Of a DNA stretch of 64,000 nucleotides, positions 44,766 through 55,247 are shown piece after piece (positions within the stretch are counted from its first letter, which is position 1; the number at the start of each line of letters is the position of its first letter). A program made the translations under genes and the position numbers. Origin of the DNA: Hyphomicrobiales bacterium (GTDB taxonomy: Bacteria; Pseudomonadota; Alphaproteobacteria; Rhizobiales; Rhizobiaceae); the NCBI GenBank assembly GCA_900466575.1, contig UBMP01000004.1, forward strand, positions 62,001 to 126,000, read 5' to 3'. The notes under the pieces are model-generated. The model had not been told where the DNA came from. It did no database searches and saw only the letters and a list, made by a program, of their open reading frames with translations.

Positions 44766-45122
44766 CTACTTCCCCTTGAAATAGTCGGCGCGGATCATCT
44801 TGTGGATGAGGCGCTCATCGATTTGCGCGATGAATTTCACGCCCACCTTGCGATCCTTGCGGTAGATTTCCGCGCAGCCGATCCTGTTCGGAAAGCCTTC
44901 GATCATCAGGTAATAGTGCTTCGGGAGGCCGATGCAATGGCTGAGTTCCAGGCCTGCGCCGGCAACCGAAATGTCCACGACCTTTGCCTGACGTTCGTAA
45001 AGACCGGTCAGGCCGCGCCCGATCGTGATGATCCGGGCATTCTGCCTGACCTTGAAATGCTCGAAGGCCCGGTCGTAGACGCCGGATTGGACGTCGGACA
45101 TGTAGGTGGATTTGTCGAGCAT
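44766..45122 (-). CDS. PilZ-domain protein
   Basis: A 118-residue single-domain PilZ protein. The c-di-GMP motifs RxxxR (R26-R30, RQNAR) and DxSxxG (D50-G55, DISVAG) are both present, so binding of c-di-GMP is likely. The rest is a small beta-barrel with a C-terminal helix (QIDERLIHKMIRADYF). No SD is evident at the used start; MSDVQSG at 45101 is an alternative. Confidence 0.82.
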   Translation of the reverse strand: MLDKSTYMSDVQSGVYDRAFEHFKVRQNARIITIGRGLTGLYERQAKVVDISVAGAGLELSHCIGLPKHYYLMIEGFPNRIGCAEIYRKDRKVGVKFIAQIDERLIHKMIRADYFKGK

Positions 45123-45226
45123 CGGAGGGGGCCTGTCTTTCGGTTGCCCCCACTCTGGCGCACATCTCTTCCTTTGACCTGAAGGAAATCGTTAAGAGTT
45201 GATTGATCTCCAAATCATTTGGCGCA

Positions 45227-45583
45227 TCAGTTGCTGAGTTCGAACGCCGTATTCCTGCGCAGGATCATCTCGACGAAATCATCCGCCAGCAGCATGTTGA
45301 ATTTCAACGATACCGATTCCAGCGTGCGCTTGACCAGCGTACAGCCGATCTCGTCGTGAAGGCCGTTGATGATGATGAAGAAATGGCTCGGAACGATCAG
45401 GTGGGGTTCGACCTTCAGCTTCGCGCCGCTCACGGAAACATCCTGCATCATGCACAGCGCTTCGCTGGACTTGAAGTGATGGCCGATCATAATGAGCCGC
45501 GTCGGCAGGTTGACCGGAAATCGTTCGTAGTCGAACTCGGCTCCCGGCCGGTGCGGTTCAGTCCCGTTAAAATGCAGGCCCAT
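45227..45583 (-). CDS. PilZ-like protein with incomplete binding motif
   Basis: A 118-residue PilZ-type domain paralogous in size and layout to the neighbouring PilZ protein. DxSxxG is intact (D48-G53, DVSVSG), but the first motif reads R21-F-P-V-N25, lacking the second Arg; R29 lies four residues further on. c-di-GMP binding is therefore doubtful. It lies 104 bases upstream of the other PilZ gene on the same strand. Confidence 0.75.
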   Translation of the reverse strand: MGLHFNGTEPHRPGAEFDYERFPVNLPTRLIMIGHHFKSSEALCMMQDVSVSGAKLKVEPHLIVPSHFFIIINGLHDEIGCTLVKRTLESVSLKFNMLLADDFVEMILRRNTAFELSN

Positions 45584-45709
45584 GTCTGGCCCCCATATCG
45601 ACTGTTAAACCTGAATGTCATATTAGCTTAACACCCCTCGCCGGAAGCTTAATGCGTTCCGTCAAGTTTTAGGCGTTTCCAGATTTGGGAGCGCCTCCCG
45701 GTCGCAACG

Positions 45710-46684
45710 TCAGCTGAACTGCCGCCTGTAGGCTGCAGGGCTGACCCCGAGCCGGGTGCGGAAGTGATGGCGAAGGGTCGCCGCACTGCCATAACCCGCC
45801 AGCCGCGCCACTTCCTCGATGTCGGCCTGCGTTTCGGTTTCCAGCAGTCGTTGCGCCTCGCGCAGCCGTGCGGTCGCGATCCATTCGCCGGGCGCCACTC
45901 CCGTCGCTTCCTCGAATCGCCGCTGAAAGCTGCGCAGGCTCATGCCGGCCCGTCGGGCGAGCGTCGCAAGCGGCATGTCGGAGGCGATATTCGCGCGCAT
46001 CCAGTCGAAGAGGGGGCTCAGCCGGTCCTTTTCATGATTGCGCGGAACGGGTCCCGGTATGAACTGCGCCTGGCCGCCCTCCCGATGCGGCGGCACGACC
46101 AGCCGCCGCGCAACGCTGTTGGCAGCCTCCGTGCCAAAATCGCGGCGCACCACATGCAGGCAAAGATCAATCCCCGCAGCACTGCCCGCCGCCGTCAGGA
46201 CCGCGCCGTTGTCCACATAGAGAACCGAAGGATCAAGCGCGATATCCGGAAAACGGGCCGCGATGGACGCTGCGTATCGCCAGTGTGTGGTCGCCTTCAG
46301 CCCGGCAAGAAGCCCGGCCTGCGCCAGAACCGTGATGCCCGAACAAAGCGACATCACGCGCGCGCCCCGCAGGTTCGCGTCCCGCAGGGCATCGAGCAGC
46401 AACTGCGGGGCGGCGGCATCGATCGCCCGCCACCCCGGAATCACAATGAGATCTGCTTCCCGAATGCGGTCGATGCCGCCATTGGCCGTCACCGTCAGTC
46501 CGCCAGCCGCACGTAAGGGGCCGTCTTCAACCGCCACCACCTGATAGCGATACCAGTCAGGACCCATTTCCGGGCGTGGCAGGCCGAAAACCTCGTAGGC
46601 CACGCCGAACTCGAATGTGCACAGACCATCGTAAGCGACGACGGCAACGAGCGGGCCATGGGTTAAAGCGGGACGATCTGGCAT
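45710..46684 (-). CDS. GlxA/FtrA-type AraC-family regulator
   Basis: A 324-residue regulator with an N-terminal DJ-1/PfpI-like domain (VAVVAYDGLCTFEFGVAYEV, ARVMSLCSGITVLAQAG) and a C-terminal AraC double helix-turn-helix (MPLATLARRAGMSLRSFQR and IEEVARLAGYGSAATLRHHF). This matches FtrA. It is divergent from a rhodanese gene. ATG 46684 is used; ATG 46705 seven codons upstream is possible. Confidence 0.88.
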   Translation of the reverse strand: MPDRPALTHGPLVAVVAYDGLCTFEFGVAYEVFGLPRPEMGPDWYRYQVVAVEDGPLRAAGGLTVTANGGIDRIREADLIVIPGWRAIDAAAPQLLLDALRDANLRGARVMSLCSGITVLAQAGLLAGLKATTHWRYAASIAARFPDIALDPSVLYVDNGAVLTAAGSAAGIDLCLHVVRRDFGTEAANSVARRLVVPPHREGGQAQFIPGPVPRNHEKDRLSPLFDWMRANIASDMPLATLARRAGMSLRSFQRRFEEATGVAPGEWIATARLREAQRLLETETQADIEEVARLAGYGSAATLRHHFRTRLGVSPAAYRRQFS

Positions 46685-46778
46685 GATTTTGACGATAGTT
46701 GTCATCTACGCCAATTTCAAGCGGCGCGACCGGGGGCTAACCTTCGCACAATGCACCATCCGAAGAAGGAAACTTGCC

Positions 46779-47192
46779 GTGCCCAGTCCCGTTGCGGAAG
46801 TCCCCGCCGCCGCCAGCGTCGATGCCGAAAGGCATTTCGCCGCGAGGTTCACCTTCGAAGCCGATTGCTGGGATGTCCATGCGTCCATGCAGGGCGGCGC
46901 CCCCGACTTCGTCCTCCTGGACGTCCGATCGCCCGATCTCTACCGCAAGTCTCACGTGCCGGGGGCGTTGAGCCTGCCACACGGCAAGTTGACCGCGAAC
47001 CGCATGGCGGAGTGGCCGGAAGATACACTGTTCGTCGTCTACTGCGCTGGTCCGCACTGCAACGGCGCTGACCGTGCAGCGTTACGCCTGGCACGACTCG
47101 GCCGACCGGTGAAGATCATGATCGGCGGCATGACGGGCTGGGCCGACGAAGGCTTCGAATTTGTGAGGGAAACGCCTTCGGAATCGGCTTGA
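46779..47192 (+). CDS. rhodanese-like domain protein
   Basis: A 137-residue single-domain rhodanese. The chain has DFVLLDVRSPDLYRKSHVPG and the active-site loop VVYCAGPHCNGADRAA with the catalytic Cys. It transfers sulfane sulfur or serves as a thiol sensor. GTG 46779 is used because aagga stands 7-8 bases before it. Divergent from the FtrA-type regulator, its likely controller. Confidence 0.85.
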   Translation: MPSPVAEVPAAASVDAERHFAARFTFEADCWDVHASMQGGAPDFVLLDVRSPDLYRKSHVPGALSLPHGKLTANRMAEWPEDTLFVVYCAGPHCNGADRAALRLARLGRPVKIMIGGMTGWADEGFEFVRETPSESA

Positions 47193-47261
47193 AACAGCTT
47201 TCCAACCCGGCGCTCTGCCGTTAGTTTCGCCGCGAAACAGGGTAGAGTGGAGAATTGGATC

Positions 47262-48479
47262 GTGTCTGAGCGGCTGGTGATCATAGGGGGAGGGCAGGCG
47301 GCGTTCGCCTGCGCCGCAAAACTCAGGGCGCTCAACGACATGCGTCCCGTCACCATCGTCTCCCGCGAAGACGCCTATCCCTACCAGCGCCCTCCGCTGT
47401 CCAAGAAATACCTGCTGGGCGAGATGTCGCTGGACCGCCTGATGTTTCGGCCAGTGGAGTGGTATGCGGAGAATGCAATCGATGTGTTGACCGGGGTTTC
47501 CGCCGTGTCGCTGGACCGGTCGCGCAAGCGGGTCGCGCTGTCGGACAGTCAGGTCCTCGATTACGGCAACCTTGTTTTCGCCACCGGTTCGACGCCACGC
47601 AGTCTCCCCGACGCATTGACGCAGGGGCTCGCCGGCATCTTCACCATCCGCAGCTTTGCCGATGCCGATCGGCTCCGTCCCCACATGGAGGCGGGCAAGA
47701 GGCTGCTCGTTGTCGGGGGCGGGTATATCGGCCTCGAAGCGGCCTCGGTCGCGCGCCACCTGGGGCTCGAGGTGACAGTGATCGAGGCGGCAGACCGTAT
47801 CCTCGCGCGTGTCGCATCAACCGCCACCGCCGATCTCTTTCGCGATATCCACCGGGCCCACGGCGTCGAACTTCTCGAGGGTGTCGGGCTGGCGGCGCTG
47901 ACAGGAGAGGCGGGAAAGGTGAAGGGGGCGGAACTCTCCGATGGCCGGCATCTCGACGTCGATCTCGTGATCGCGGGTATCGGAGCCTATGCGGAGGATG
48001 GCCTGGCGCGGGCGGCCGGCATCGCTTGCGGCAGCGGCGTCACCGTGGATGAATGCGGCCGCACGTCGGATCCCGATATCTACGCGATGGGCGATTGCGC
48101 CGAACTTGAATGGAAAGGTCGCCGCATTCGGCTTGAATCGGTGCAGAATGCGGTCGATCAGGCAGAGAACGTCGCACTCAATCTGACCGGCGCGCACGAA
48201 GCCTATCGACCGAAGCCCTGGTTCTGGTCGGACCAATATGATGTGAAATTGCAGATTGCCGGCTTCAATGCGGGCTATGACGAAACGATCGCCCGCCCCG
48301 GCGCGCGGGAAGGCGCGTCGTCCGTATGGTATTTTGCCGGCGGAGAACTGATCGCCGTCGATGCCATCAACGACGCAAAGGCCTATGTCGTGGGCAAAAA
48401 GCTGCTCGACAGCGGTCGCACCGCGCATTTGCGCGATTCCGTCGCTAACCTGGAGACGGATATCAAATCATTGATATAA
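47262..48479 (+). CDS. NAD(P)H-dependent FAD oxidoreductase (ferredoxin reductase type)
   Basis: A 405-residue flavoprotein with two Rossmann motifs, LVIIGGGQAAFACAAKL for FAD and LLVVGGGYIGLEAASVA for NAD(P)H, the FAD-contact TSDPDIYAMGDCAE and a C-terminal reductase domain. The motif YPYQRPPLSKKYLLG is typical of ferredoxin/rhodocoxin reductases that reduce a ferredoxin for P450 or dioxygenases. GTG 47262 with ggag upstream is chosen over GTG 47247. It lies 69 bases after the rhodanese gene; no ferredoxin or P450 gene is near. Confidence 0.9.
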   Translation: MSERLVIIGGGQAAFACAAKLRALNDMRPVTIVSREDAYPYQRPPLSKKYLLGEMSLDRLMFRPVEWYAENAIDVLTGVSAVSLDRSRKRVALSDSQVLDYGNLVFATGSTPRSLPDALTQGLAGIFTIRSFADADRLRPHMEAGKRLLVVGGGYIGLEAASVARHLGLEVTVIEAADRILARVASTATADLFRDIHRAHGVELLEGVGLAALTGEAGKVKGAELSDGRHLDVDLVIAGIGAYAEDGLARAAGIACGSGVTVDECGRTSDPDIYAMGDCAELEWKGRRIRLESVQNAVDQAENVALNLTGAHEAYRPKPWFWSDQYDVKLQIAGFNAGYDETIARPGAREGASSVWYFAGGELIAVDAINDAKAYVVGKKLLDSGRTAHLRDSVANLETDIKSLI

Positions 48480-48586
48480 GTTCGCCTTCAAGAACCACAA
48501 GCCATCGGCGAGTCAGCCAAACACAGGTTGCTCACTGCGCCATCTGCCCAAGAGCCTGAAACAGAAGAATTTTGCGGGATTTTTTG

Positions 48587-48677
48587 TGGCGGAGAGGAAG
48601 GGATTCGAACCCTCGATACCCTTTTGAGGTATACTCCCTTAGCAGGGGAGCGCCTTCGACCACTCGGCCACCTCTCC
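48587..48677 (-). tRNA. tRNA-Ser (GCU)
   Basis: The minus strand reads GGAGAGGTGGCCGAGTGG at the 5' end, an anticodon stem-loop CTCCC-CTGCTAA-GGGAG with anticodon GCT, a long variable arm (class II), TTCGAATCC in the T-loop, and an acceptor stem closing with a genomic CCA at 48587-48589. Confidence 0.97.
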
Positions 48678-48773
48678 AACCACGACCGGGCTGATAAAGA
48701 AAAGCCTGCCTTGAATCAACAGCAAACTTTATCAAAAACATCAGGGACCGATCCTTTGCACAGGAAGTCGTTC

Positions 48774-48809
48774 GACGGAAACGATTCTCTGCGCAAGAGA
48801 ATCTCCGTC
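48774..48809. repeat. long interrupted hairpin
   Basis: GATTCTCT-gcgca-AGAGAATC (perfect 8 bp) is extended by GACGGA/TCCGTC beyond a 3-base bulge, giving 14 paired bases. No T-run follows on either strand. It sits in the 586-base region between the tRNA and the first porin, which otherwise holds only an AT-rich stretch (about 48960-49040) likely to contain the porin promoter. Confidence 0.5.
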
Positions 48810-49263
48810 CCGTGAGTCGCAACCTGCATCTCTCGTGATGCCTTCCGAAAATTGCAGGGCGGTGAATTTCTACAACCAAAGCGGCCGGCGGAAGCGTGCC
48901 GACAAGGGCGTCAAACCTGTGCCAAATCGAGAGAGGAGCTGTTATCCCACCCCGCGGAAAGATTGATAAAATCTTAATTTTTACCGTTCAAGCCTTTGTT
49001 CAAAAAGAATTTTTATTAATCCAATGGTAACGAATTCCCCTAGCGTTCGCTCAATTCGTGTCTTTTCCGCAACAGCATTTCATGAAGCGCCGGGATTTGC
49101 CTATCAGGAAAGCAGTTGGTGATTGCGCCAGCTAAACCGTTTTGTATTTTCAACTCCGGAAGTGAGGCGGAAGTCGCCGCGCTTCCAAAGTGTCGGGGCC
49201 GAGCAGGGAAACTGCCTGGCAGTTACTCGATCCCGATTTGAACAATTGACTGGAGGTCAAATT

Positions 49264-50322
49264 ATGAACATCAAGAGCCTTCTTCTCGGCTCGGCAACTG
49301 CCTTCGCAGTTGTTTCTGGCGCACAGGCCGCTGACGCGATCGTCGCAGCCGCGCCGGAACCTATGGAATACGTCAAGGTTTGCGACGCATTCGGTACGGG
49401 CTACTTCTACATTCCAGGCACGGAAACCTGCCTGAAGATCTCGGGTCTCGTTCGCGCCGAGCTCGATTACTCGAACAAGCCGCTGTTCAGCGACCGCACT
49501 GCTGCCACGGCAGGCATCACGAACCCCGGTTACAAGTGGTCGTCCTACACGGGCTCGCAGTTCCGCCTGTTTATCGACGCCAAGAACAGCACCGAAGTCG
49601 GTACCGTTTATTCGAGCATCCAGATCCGCGCCTATAACGGTCAGGTTGCTGGTTCGGGCATCAACACCGGCTCGACCTACAACGGCGGCTACCGCGCATA
49701 CTTCTACGCCGGTATCGACGCTGGCGCAGTTGGCTTCGAAGCTGGTAGCTACGATAGCTATTGGCACCGCTTCTTCGGCTACGGCGGCTTCACGGACGAC
49801 GGCGGCTCCTACTACAGCGGCGCGCTTTACAGCCTGCTGCGTAGCTACGCTGCCTTCTTCGGCAAGGTCGGCAACATCTCTTACACGGCTGGCGTTGACG
49901 ACTTCTCGGGCGTCGCAGGCAAGACCGCCGGTCTCAATGGCGCCGTCAAGGGCACGTTCGACAACGTATCTGCCGCTCTCGGCGTAGACTACGACGTTGC
50001 CGGCAAGTCCTTCGGCCTGACCGGTTACGTGTCTGCAAAGTTTGATCCGGTCAGCCTGAAGCTGATGGGCATCTATGCTGACAAGTCGACCAACTTCTAC
50101 ACTCCGGCTCGCGGCTTTACGATGATCGCAGCTGGCAAGGTGGACATCACCAAGCAGCTCTTCGCGGCTGTTGACTACTCCTACTCGTTCACGCCGAAGA
50201 CCTGGAACGTTGTTGGCGACCTCGGTTGGAACGTGACGAACGGCTTCGCCGTCCTCGTTGAAGGCAAGTACACGAGCACGAAGATTTCTTCGGGCTTCCT
50301 GCGCTTCCAGCGCAACTTCTAA
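49264..50322 (+). CDS. ropA: outer-membrane porin, RopA/Omp2 type
   Basis: A 352-residue porin. The signal peptide is [19 protein letters not shown] followed by AQA; the mature start has [20 protein letters not shown] and GTETCLKI of the alphaproteobacterial porin_2 family, and the chain ends in the beta-barrel Phe (LRFQRNF). SD ggagg precedes ATG 49264; the longer open frame upstream is not coding. It forms diffusion channels in the outer membrane. Its ends are nearly identical to the next porin. Confidence 0.93.
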   Translation: MNIKSLLLGSATAFAVVSGAQAADAIVAAAPEPMEYVKVCDAFGTGYFYIPGTETCLKISGLVRAELDYSNKPLFSDRTAATAGITNPGYKWSSYTGSQFRLFIDAKNSTEVGTVYSSIQIRAYNGQVAGSGINTGSTYNGGYRAYFYAGIDAGAVGFEAGSYDSYWHRFFGYGGFTDDGGSYYSGALYSLLRSYAAFFGKVGNISYTAGVDDFSGVAGKTAGLNGAVKGTFDNVSAALGVDYDVAGKSFGLTGYVSAKFDPVSLKLMGIYADKSTNFYTPARGFTMIAAGKVDITKQLFAAVDYSYSFTPKTWNVVGDLGWNVTNGFAVLVEGKYTSTKISSGFLRFQRNF

Positions 50323-50338
50323 TCCGCAAGGGTTTTTG

Positions 50339-50362
50339 GGAGGTCCGGTTTGCCGGACCTCC
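50339..50362 (+). terminator. hairpin after the first porin
   Basis: GGAGGTCCGG-tttg-CCGGACCTCC, perfect 10-bp stem, 16 bases after the stop; no clear T-run. Confidence 0.75.
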
Positions 50363-50503
50363 TCTCGATCTCCGGCAGCTTGAGCCGCTGGCAATAAAAG
50401 CAAGTTCGCGGGTAAACGCGGCGAAAATCTGAAGCTGACCATGAGGCGAGCTGTGAGTTCGTTGTCTTGGTTTCACACTCAACTCTTTGAATGGGGTCTA
50501 ACT

Positions 50504-51550
50504 ATGAACATCAAGAGCCTTCTTCTCGGCTCCGCAGCGGCTTTCGCAGCCGTTTCCGGCGCACAGGCTGCTGACGCAATCGTCGCTGCCGCTCCGGAAC
50601 CCATGGAATACGTCAAGGTCTGCGACGCATTCGGCACCGGCTACTTCTACATCCCGGGCACGGAAACCTGCCTCAAGATCGGTGGCCTCGTTCGTTGGCA
50701 GCTCGACTACTCCAAGGCTCCGCTGATCAGCGACCGCACCGCGGCTACCGCTGGCATCACGAACCCGGGCTACAAGTGGTCTTCTTACGCGAACTCGCAG
50801 TTCCGTCTGAACATCGACGCCAAGAACGACTCTGAAGTCGGCACGGTTTACTCGTCCATCCAGCTCCGTGGCTATAACGGCCAGGTTGCTGGCTCGGGTA
50901 TCAACACCGGCACGACCTACAACGGCGGCTACGTTGCTTACTTCTACGCTGGTATCGACGCTGGCGCATACGGCTTCGAAGCTGGTCGCTTCGACGGTAG
51001 CTACTGGACTCGCTTCTTCGGCTTCGGTGGCTTCACCGACGACGGCGGCTCCTACGTCTACAACGACAACAGCTACGCTGCCTTCTTCGGCAAGGTCGGC
51101 TCGGTCTCGTACACCGCTGGCGTTGACGACTTCACGAACGTTGCTGGCAAGACCGCTGGTCTGAACGCCGCTGTCAAGGGCACCTTTGGCCCGGCTGAAG
51201 CCGCTCTCGGCGTAGACTACGACATCGCTGCCAAGGCCTTCGGTATGAAGGGCTACGTTTCTGGCAAGTTCGACATCGTCAGCCTCAAGCTGATGGGTCT
51301 GTACTCGGCTAAGGACAACAACGCCTACGCTCCGGCTCGTGGCTTCACGATGGTTCTGGGTGGCAAGGTCGACATCACCAAGCAGCTCTTCGCTGCCGTC
51401 GACTACTCCTACTCGTTCACGCCGAAGACCTGGAACGTTGTTGGCGACCTCGGCTGGAACGTTGCCAACGGCTTCGCAGTTCTCGTCGAAGGCAAGTACC
51501 AGAGCACGAAGGTTTCTTCGGGCTTCCTCCGCTTCGAGCGCACGTTCTAA
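50504..51550 (+). CDS. ropA: outer-membrane porin, RopA/Omp2 type (second copy)
   Basis: A 348-residue porin, tandem paralogue of the preceding gene. The signal peptide and about 40 mature residues, and the last roughly 70 residues ([18 protein letters not shown] onward), are almost identical to the first copy, while the central loops differ (for example [19 protein letters not shown]). The C-terminal Phe is present (LRFERTF). A separate leader and its own terminator suggest independent expression. Confidence 0.93.
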   Translation: MNIKSLLLGSAAAFAAVSGAQAADAIVAAAPEPMEYVKVCDAFGTGYFYIPGTETCLKIGGLVRWQLDYSKAPLISDRTAATAGITNPGYKWSSYANSQFRLNIDAKNDSEVGTVYSSIQLRGYNGQVAGSGINTGTTYNGGYVAYFYAGIDAGAYGFEAGRFDGSYWTRFFGFGGFTDDGGSYVYNDNSYAAFFGKVGSVSYTAGVDDFTNVAGKTAGLNAAVKGTFGPAEAALGVDYDIAAKAFGMKGYVSGKFDIVSLKLMGLYSAKDNNAYAPARGFTMVLGGKVDITKQLFAAVDYSYSFTPKTWNVVGDLGWNVANGFAVLVEGKYQSTKVSSGFLRFERTF

Positions 51551-51564
51551 TCAATCGAAGATCG

Positions 51565-51588
51565 GGACGGAGCTTTTGGGCTCCGTCC
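51565..51588 (+). terminator. terminator of the second porin
   Basis: GGACGGAGC-ttttgg-GCTCCGTCC, perfect 9-bp stem, followed by a pyrimidine-rich TCCTTCTC, 14 bases after the stop. Confidence 0.75.
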
Positions 51589-51768
51589 TCCTTCTCAAGT
51601 CGGGCCGGACGCAATGCGTCTCGGCCCGATTTGCGTTCATGCTGATGAGCCGCGTTCGCCGTTCGAGCGACACTGGTTCTATCGGGCGTCCTTATCAAGT
51701 CGGCTTGATGCTTGCCTTTGCGTGTGGCCGCCATTATGTCCAGTGACAGGCATATGCGGGATCGGCTC

Positions 51769-53841
51769 ATGAACAGCGGCTTTTTCAATCTTCATCGCCA
51801 TGGTTTCGTCCGTGTGGCCGTTGCTACGCCACCAGTTGCCTTGGCTGATCCGATGGCGAATGCGCCTTCGGTGATCGCCATGGCCCGCGAGGCGGATGCG
51901 CGTGGCGCGTCCCTGGTGCTGTTTCCCGAACTTGGCATATCGGCCTACTCCATCGACGACCTATTGCAACAGTCGGCGCTTCAGCGCGCCGTGCATGACG
52001 CGCTTCTTGCGGTCGCCGAGGCAAGCCGTGGTTTCGGCAGCCTCGTCTTTGTCGGCGCGCCGCTGAGCGCGGGCGGACGGCTTTATAACGTGGCGGTGGC
52101 CATCCAGGGCGGACGCATTCTGGCCGCCTATCCAAAATCCTACCTGCCAAACTACCGCGAGTTCTACGAGAAGCGGCATTTCGCATCCGGCACCGGCGCG
52201 GTCCCGCCTGCAATCCGCATTGCAGGAGAGACCGTTCCCTTTGGAACCGATATCCTCATCGAGGCGGAAGATCTGCCTGGATTTATTGTGCATGCCGAGA
52301 TTTGCGAGGACGTTTGGACCCCGCTGCCGCCGAGCACTTATGGCGCTATGGCCGGCGCCACAGTGCTCGTGAACCTTTCCGCCAGCAACATTACCATCGG
52401 CAAGGCCGAGGAGCGTCACGGGCTCTGCCGCGTGCAGTCGTCGCGCTGCCTTGCAGCCTATCTCTATTCTGCTGCAGGCGCCGGCGAGTCGACGACGGAT
52501 CTGGCATGGGACGGGCAGGGCGCCATTTATGAATGCGGCCGTCTTCTGGCTGAAGCCGAGCGCTTTGCCCCGAACGCGCAAACGATTTACGCGGATATCG
52601 ACCTCGGGCTGATCGAGACCGAGCGCCAGCGCCAGGTCACGTTCGGTGATTGCACCGACCTGACCATGAGGGAGCGCCCCTTCCGCAAGGTTTCCTTCCG
52701 GCTTCAGCCGGATGTCGAAAGCGACCTCGGCCTGCTGCGTGCCGTACCGCGCTTCCCTTACGTCCCGGATGACGCCGCACGCCTGGCGGAGCTTTGCTAT
52801 GAGGCCTACAATATCCAGTCGCACGGGCTCGTGCAGCGCCTCAAGGCGTCCGGTGTGAAGAAGGCCGTCATCGGCGTCTCTGGAGGTCTCGACTCGACAC
52901 AGGCCCTGCTGGTCGCCGCCCACGCCTTCGATCGTCTCGGCTTGCCCCGCGCCGATATCCTTGCCTACACGCTCCCCTCGTTTGCGACGAGCGCAAAGAC
53001 GAAGGAAAGCGCCTGGGCACTCATGCGGGCGTTGGGCGTCACGGCACAAGAGATCGATCTGACGGACGCCAGCCTGGCCATGCTTCTCGATATTGGCCAC
53101 CCCTATGCCAAGGGCGAAAAGGTCTATGACATCACGTTCGAGAACGTGCAGGCGGGCGCACGTACGTCAGTGCTCTTCCGTCTGGCCAACATGCACGGCG
53201 GCATCGTGCTCGGCACGGGCGATCTTTCCGAACTGGGGCTAGGCTGGTGCACCTATGGCGTCGGCGATCACATGTCGCACTACAATGTGAATGCGTCTGT
53301 GTCGAAGACCCTCATCCAGCATCTGATCCGTTGGGTTGCAGACACCGGCACGTTCGGCGAAGAAGCGAAGGCGGTTCTTCACGCCATCCTCGCGACGGAA
53401 ATCTCGCCCGAGCTCGTGCCCGGTGATGACAATACCGGCGAGCCTGCGCAGAAGACGGAGGATTTCGTCGGTCCCTATGCCCTGCAGGACTTCAACCTCT
53501 ATTTCACCACCCGCTACGGCTTCGCCCCGTCCAAGATTGCCTTCCTCGCGCATCATGCCTGGAGCGATGCGGGGAAGGGCGTCTGGCCGCCCATGACGCC
53601 GGACAACAAGCGCGTGTCCTATGATCTGGAAACGATTGCGAAATGGCTGCGCGTGTTCCTCCGCCGCTTCTTCGCAACCAGCCAGTTCAAGCGTTCTGCC
53701 GTTCCCAATGGGCCAAAGGTTTCCTCCGGCGGGTCTCTGTCGCCCCGCGGCGACTGGCGCGCGCCTTCCGACGGCAACGCCAACGCCTGGCTCGCTGAAC
53801 TGGAGTCGAACCTGCCTGCCACCGTTCAGACGCGCGCGTAG
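51769..53841 (+). CDS. nadE: glutamine-dependent NAD(+) synthetase
   Basis: A 690-residue two-domain enzyme. The nitrilase-type glutaminase supplies ammonia, with Glu in [14 protein letters not shown], Lys in [16 protein letters not shown] and Cys in [11 protein letters not shown]. The synthetase domain has [15 protein letters not shown]. It converts NaAD to NAD. The length fits the large glutamine-dependent form. ATG 51769 is preferred over ATG 51754 on SD spacing. Its last 16 bases overlap the convergent manC. Confidence 0.93.
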   Translation: MNSGFFNLHRHGFVRVAVATPPVALADPMANAPSVIAMAREADARGASLVLFPELGISAYSIDDLLQQSALQRAVHDALLAVAEASRGFGSLVFVGAPLSAGGRLYNVAVAIQGGRILAAYPKSYLPNYREFYEKRHFASGTGAVPPAIRIAGETVPFGTDILIEAEDLPGFIVHAEICEDVWTPLPPSTYGAMAGATVLVNLSASNITIGKAEERHGLCRVQSSRCLAAYLYSAAGAGESTTDLAWDGQGAIYECGRLLAEAERFAPNAQTIYADIDLGLIETERQRQVTFGDCTDLTMRERPFRKVSFRLQPDVESDLGLLRAVPRFPYVPDDAARLAELCYEAYNIQSHGLVQRLKASGVKKAVIGVSGGLDSTQALLVAAHAFDRLGLPRADILAYTLPSFATSAKTKESAWALMRALGVTAQEIDLTDASLAMLLDIGHPYAKGEKVYDITFENVQAGARTSVLFRLANMHGGIVLGTGDLSELGLGWCTYGVGDHMSHYNVNASVSKTLIQHLIRWVADTGTFGEEAKAVLHAILATEISPELVPGDDNTGEPAQKTEDFVGPYALQDFNLYFTTRYGFAPSKIAFLAHHAWSDAGKGVWPPMTPDNKRVSYDLETIAKWLRVFLRRFFATSQFKRSAVPNGPKVSSGGSLSPRGDWRAPSDGNANAWLAELESNLPATVQTRA

Positions 53842-55247
53842 ATGTCCTCGATGCGCTGAATGTCGTCTTCGGCGATATAGCTGCCGGTGCGGACCTCGAT
53901 GAGTTCCAGCGGCACCTTGCCTTCGTTTGCGATGCGGTGGACCACCCCGACCGGCACATAGACAGATTCGTTTTCCGTCACGAGGCGCGTGTGATCACCA
54001 ATGGTGATCGTGGCGGTGCCGCTGACGACAACCCAATGCTCGGCACGATGCATATGCTTCTGGAGCGATAGAACACCGCCGCAATCGACTGTGATATGCT
54101 TCACCGCATAGCGCGCACCATCGACCACGCTGTCGACCGTGCCCCATGGGCGATGGCTGCGGCGATGGCCGTCGGCCTGCGGCACGGAGCGGCTCTTCAT
54201 CTCATCGACCAGCTTCTTGACGTCCTGCACCTTGTTCTTCGGCACCACCATGACGGCGTCGCGGGTCGAAACAGCGATCAGGTCGTCGACACCCACGAGC
54301 GTGGTGTAGATGCCTTCGGAATGAATAAGGCAGCCAGAGGCGTTCAGCGCCATGCCCTCGCCATAGACGACATTGTCCTTCTCGTCGCGATCCAGCACTT
54401 CCCAGATCGCATCCCAGGAGCCGACATCCGACCAGCGGAAATGCCCGGTCACCACGGCCATTTCCTTCGTCTTCTCGATGACCGCATAGTCGATCGAATT
54501 CTTCGGAGAGCGCTCGAAGCTTTCCTGGTCCAGCCGCACGAAGCCTAGGTCATGCGTCGCCTTTTCCACGGCCGCTTCCGCCGCTTCCAGGATCGCCGGC
54601 GCATATTTGCGGAATTCGGCGATCATTACGTCCGAACGGAAGAGGAAGTTGCCGGAGTTCCAGAGATAGCCCTTGCGCAGATAATCGAGCGCCGTCTCCG
54701 CATTGGGCTTTTCGACAAAGGCATCGACCAGCGCCAGATCCGGATTGCCGTTGATCGAGGCGCCTGGGCGGATATAGCCATAGCTGGTGCGTGGCTCGGT
54801 CGGCTTCAGGCCGAAGACGACGATCTTGCCGGCGCTGGCGGCTTCTGCGCCGAGTTCGACGGATTTCGTGAAGAGGTCGTCGTCCAGCACCATATGATCG
54901 GCCGCCAGCGCCAGCACGAGCGATCCGCCTGCGCGCCGCTCCGCCATGACGGCGGCAACGGCCACTGCGGCGGCGCTGTCGCGGCGCGCCGGCTCCAGCA
55001 CGACGGTCGCCGGATGACCAGCCGCCTCGGCCTGACGGCGCGAAAAGAAGCGGAAGGCGTCGTTGGTAATGACGATGGGCGCTTCATAGACCTTGGGGTC
55101 TCCAACGCGCCGCAGGGTTTCCTGATAGCTTGAGAATTCCCCCGTCAGAGGCTGAAACTGCTTCGGCAGATCATCACGCGAGACCGGCCAGAGTCGCGAA
55201 CCCGCGCCACCAGCGAGGAGGATGGGGATGATCTTCTGGGCACTCAT
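53826..55247 (-). CDS. manC: mannose-1-phosphate guanylyltransferase/mannose-6-phosphate isomerase
   Basis: A 473-residue bifunctional type II enzyme making GDP-mannose for polysaccharides. The nucleotidyl site is [20 protein letters not shown], the sugar site has VDAFVEKPN, and the C-terminal cupin isomerase part contains [18 protein letters not shown]. The start at 55247 ([11 protein letters not shown]) is preferred. It overlaps nadE tail to tail by 16 bases. Confidence 0.94.
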   Translation of the reverse strand: MSAQKIIPILLAGGAGSRLWPVSRDDLPKQFQPLTGEFSSYQETLRRVGDPKVYEAPIVITNDAFRFFSRRQAEAAGHPATVVLEPARRDSAAAVAVAAVMAERRAGGSLVLALAADHMVLDDDLFTKSVELGAEAASAGKIVVFGLKPTEPRTSYGYIRPGASINGNPDLALVDAFVEKPNAETALDYLRKGYLWNSGNFLFRSDVMIAEFRKYAPAILEAAEAAVEKATHDLGFVRLDQESFERSPKNSIDYAVIEKTKEMAVVTGHFRWSDVGSWDAIWEVLDRDEKDNVVYGEGMALNASGCLIHSEGIYTTLVGVDDLIAVSTRDAVMVVPKNKVQDVKKLVDEMKSRSVPQADGHRRSHRPWGTVDSVVDGARYAVKHITVDCGGVLSLQKHMHRAEHWVVVSGTATITIGDHTRLVTENESVYVPVGVVHRIANEGKVPLELIEVRTGSYIAEDDIQRIEDIYARV

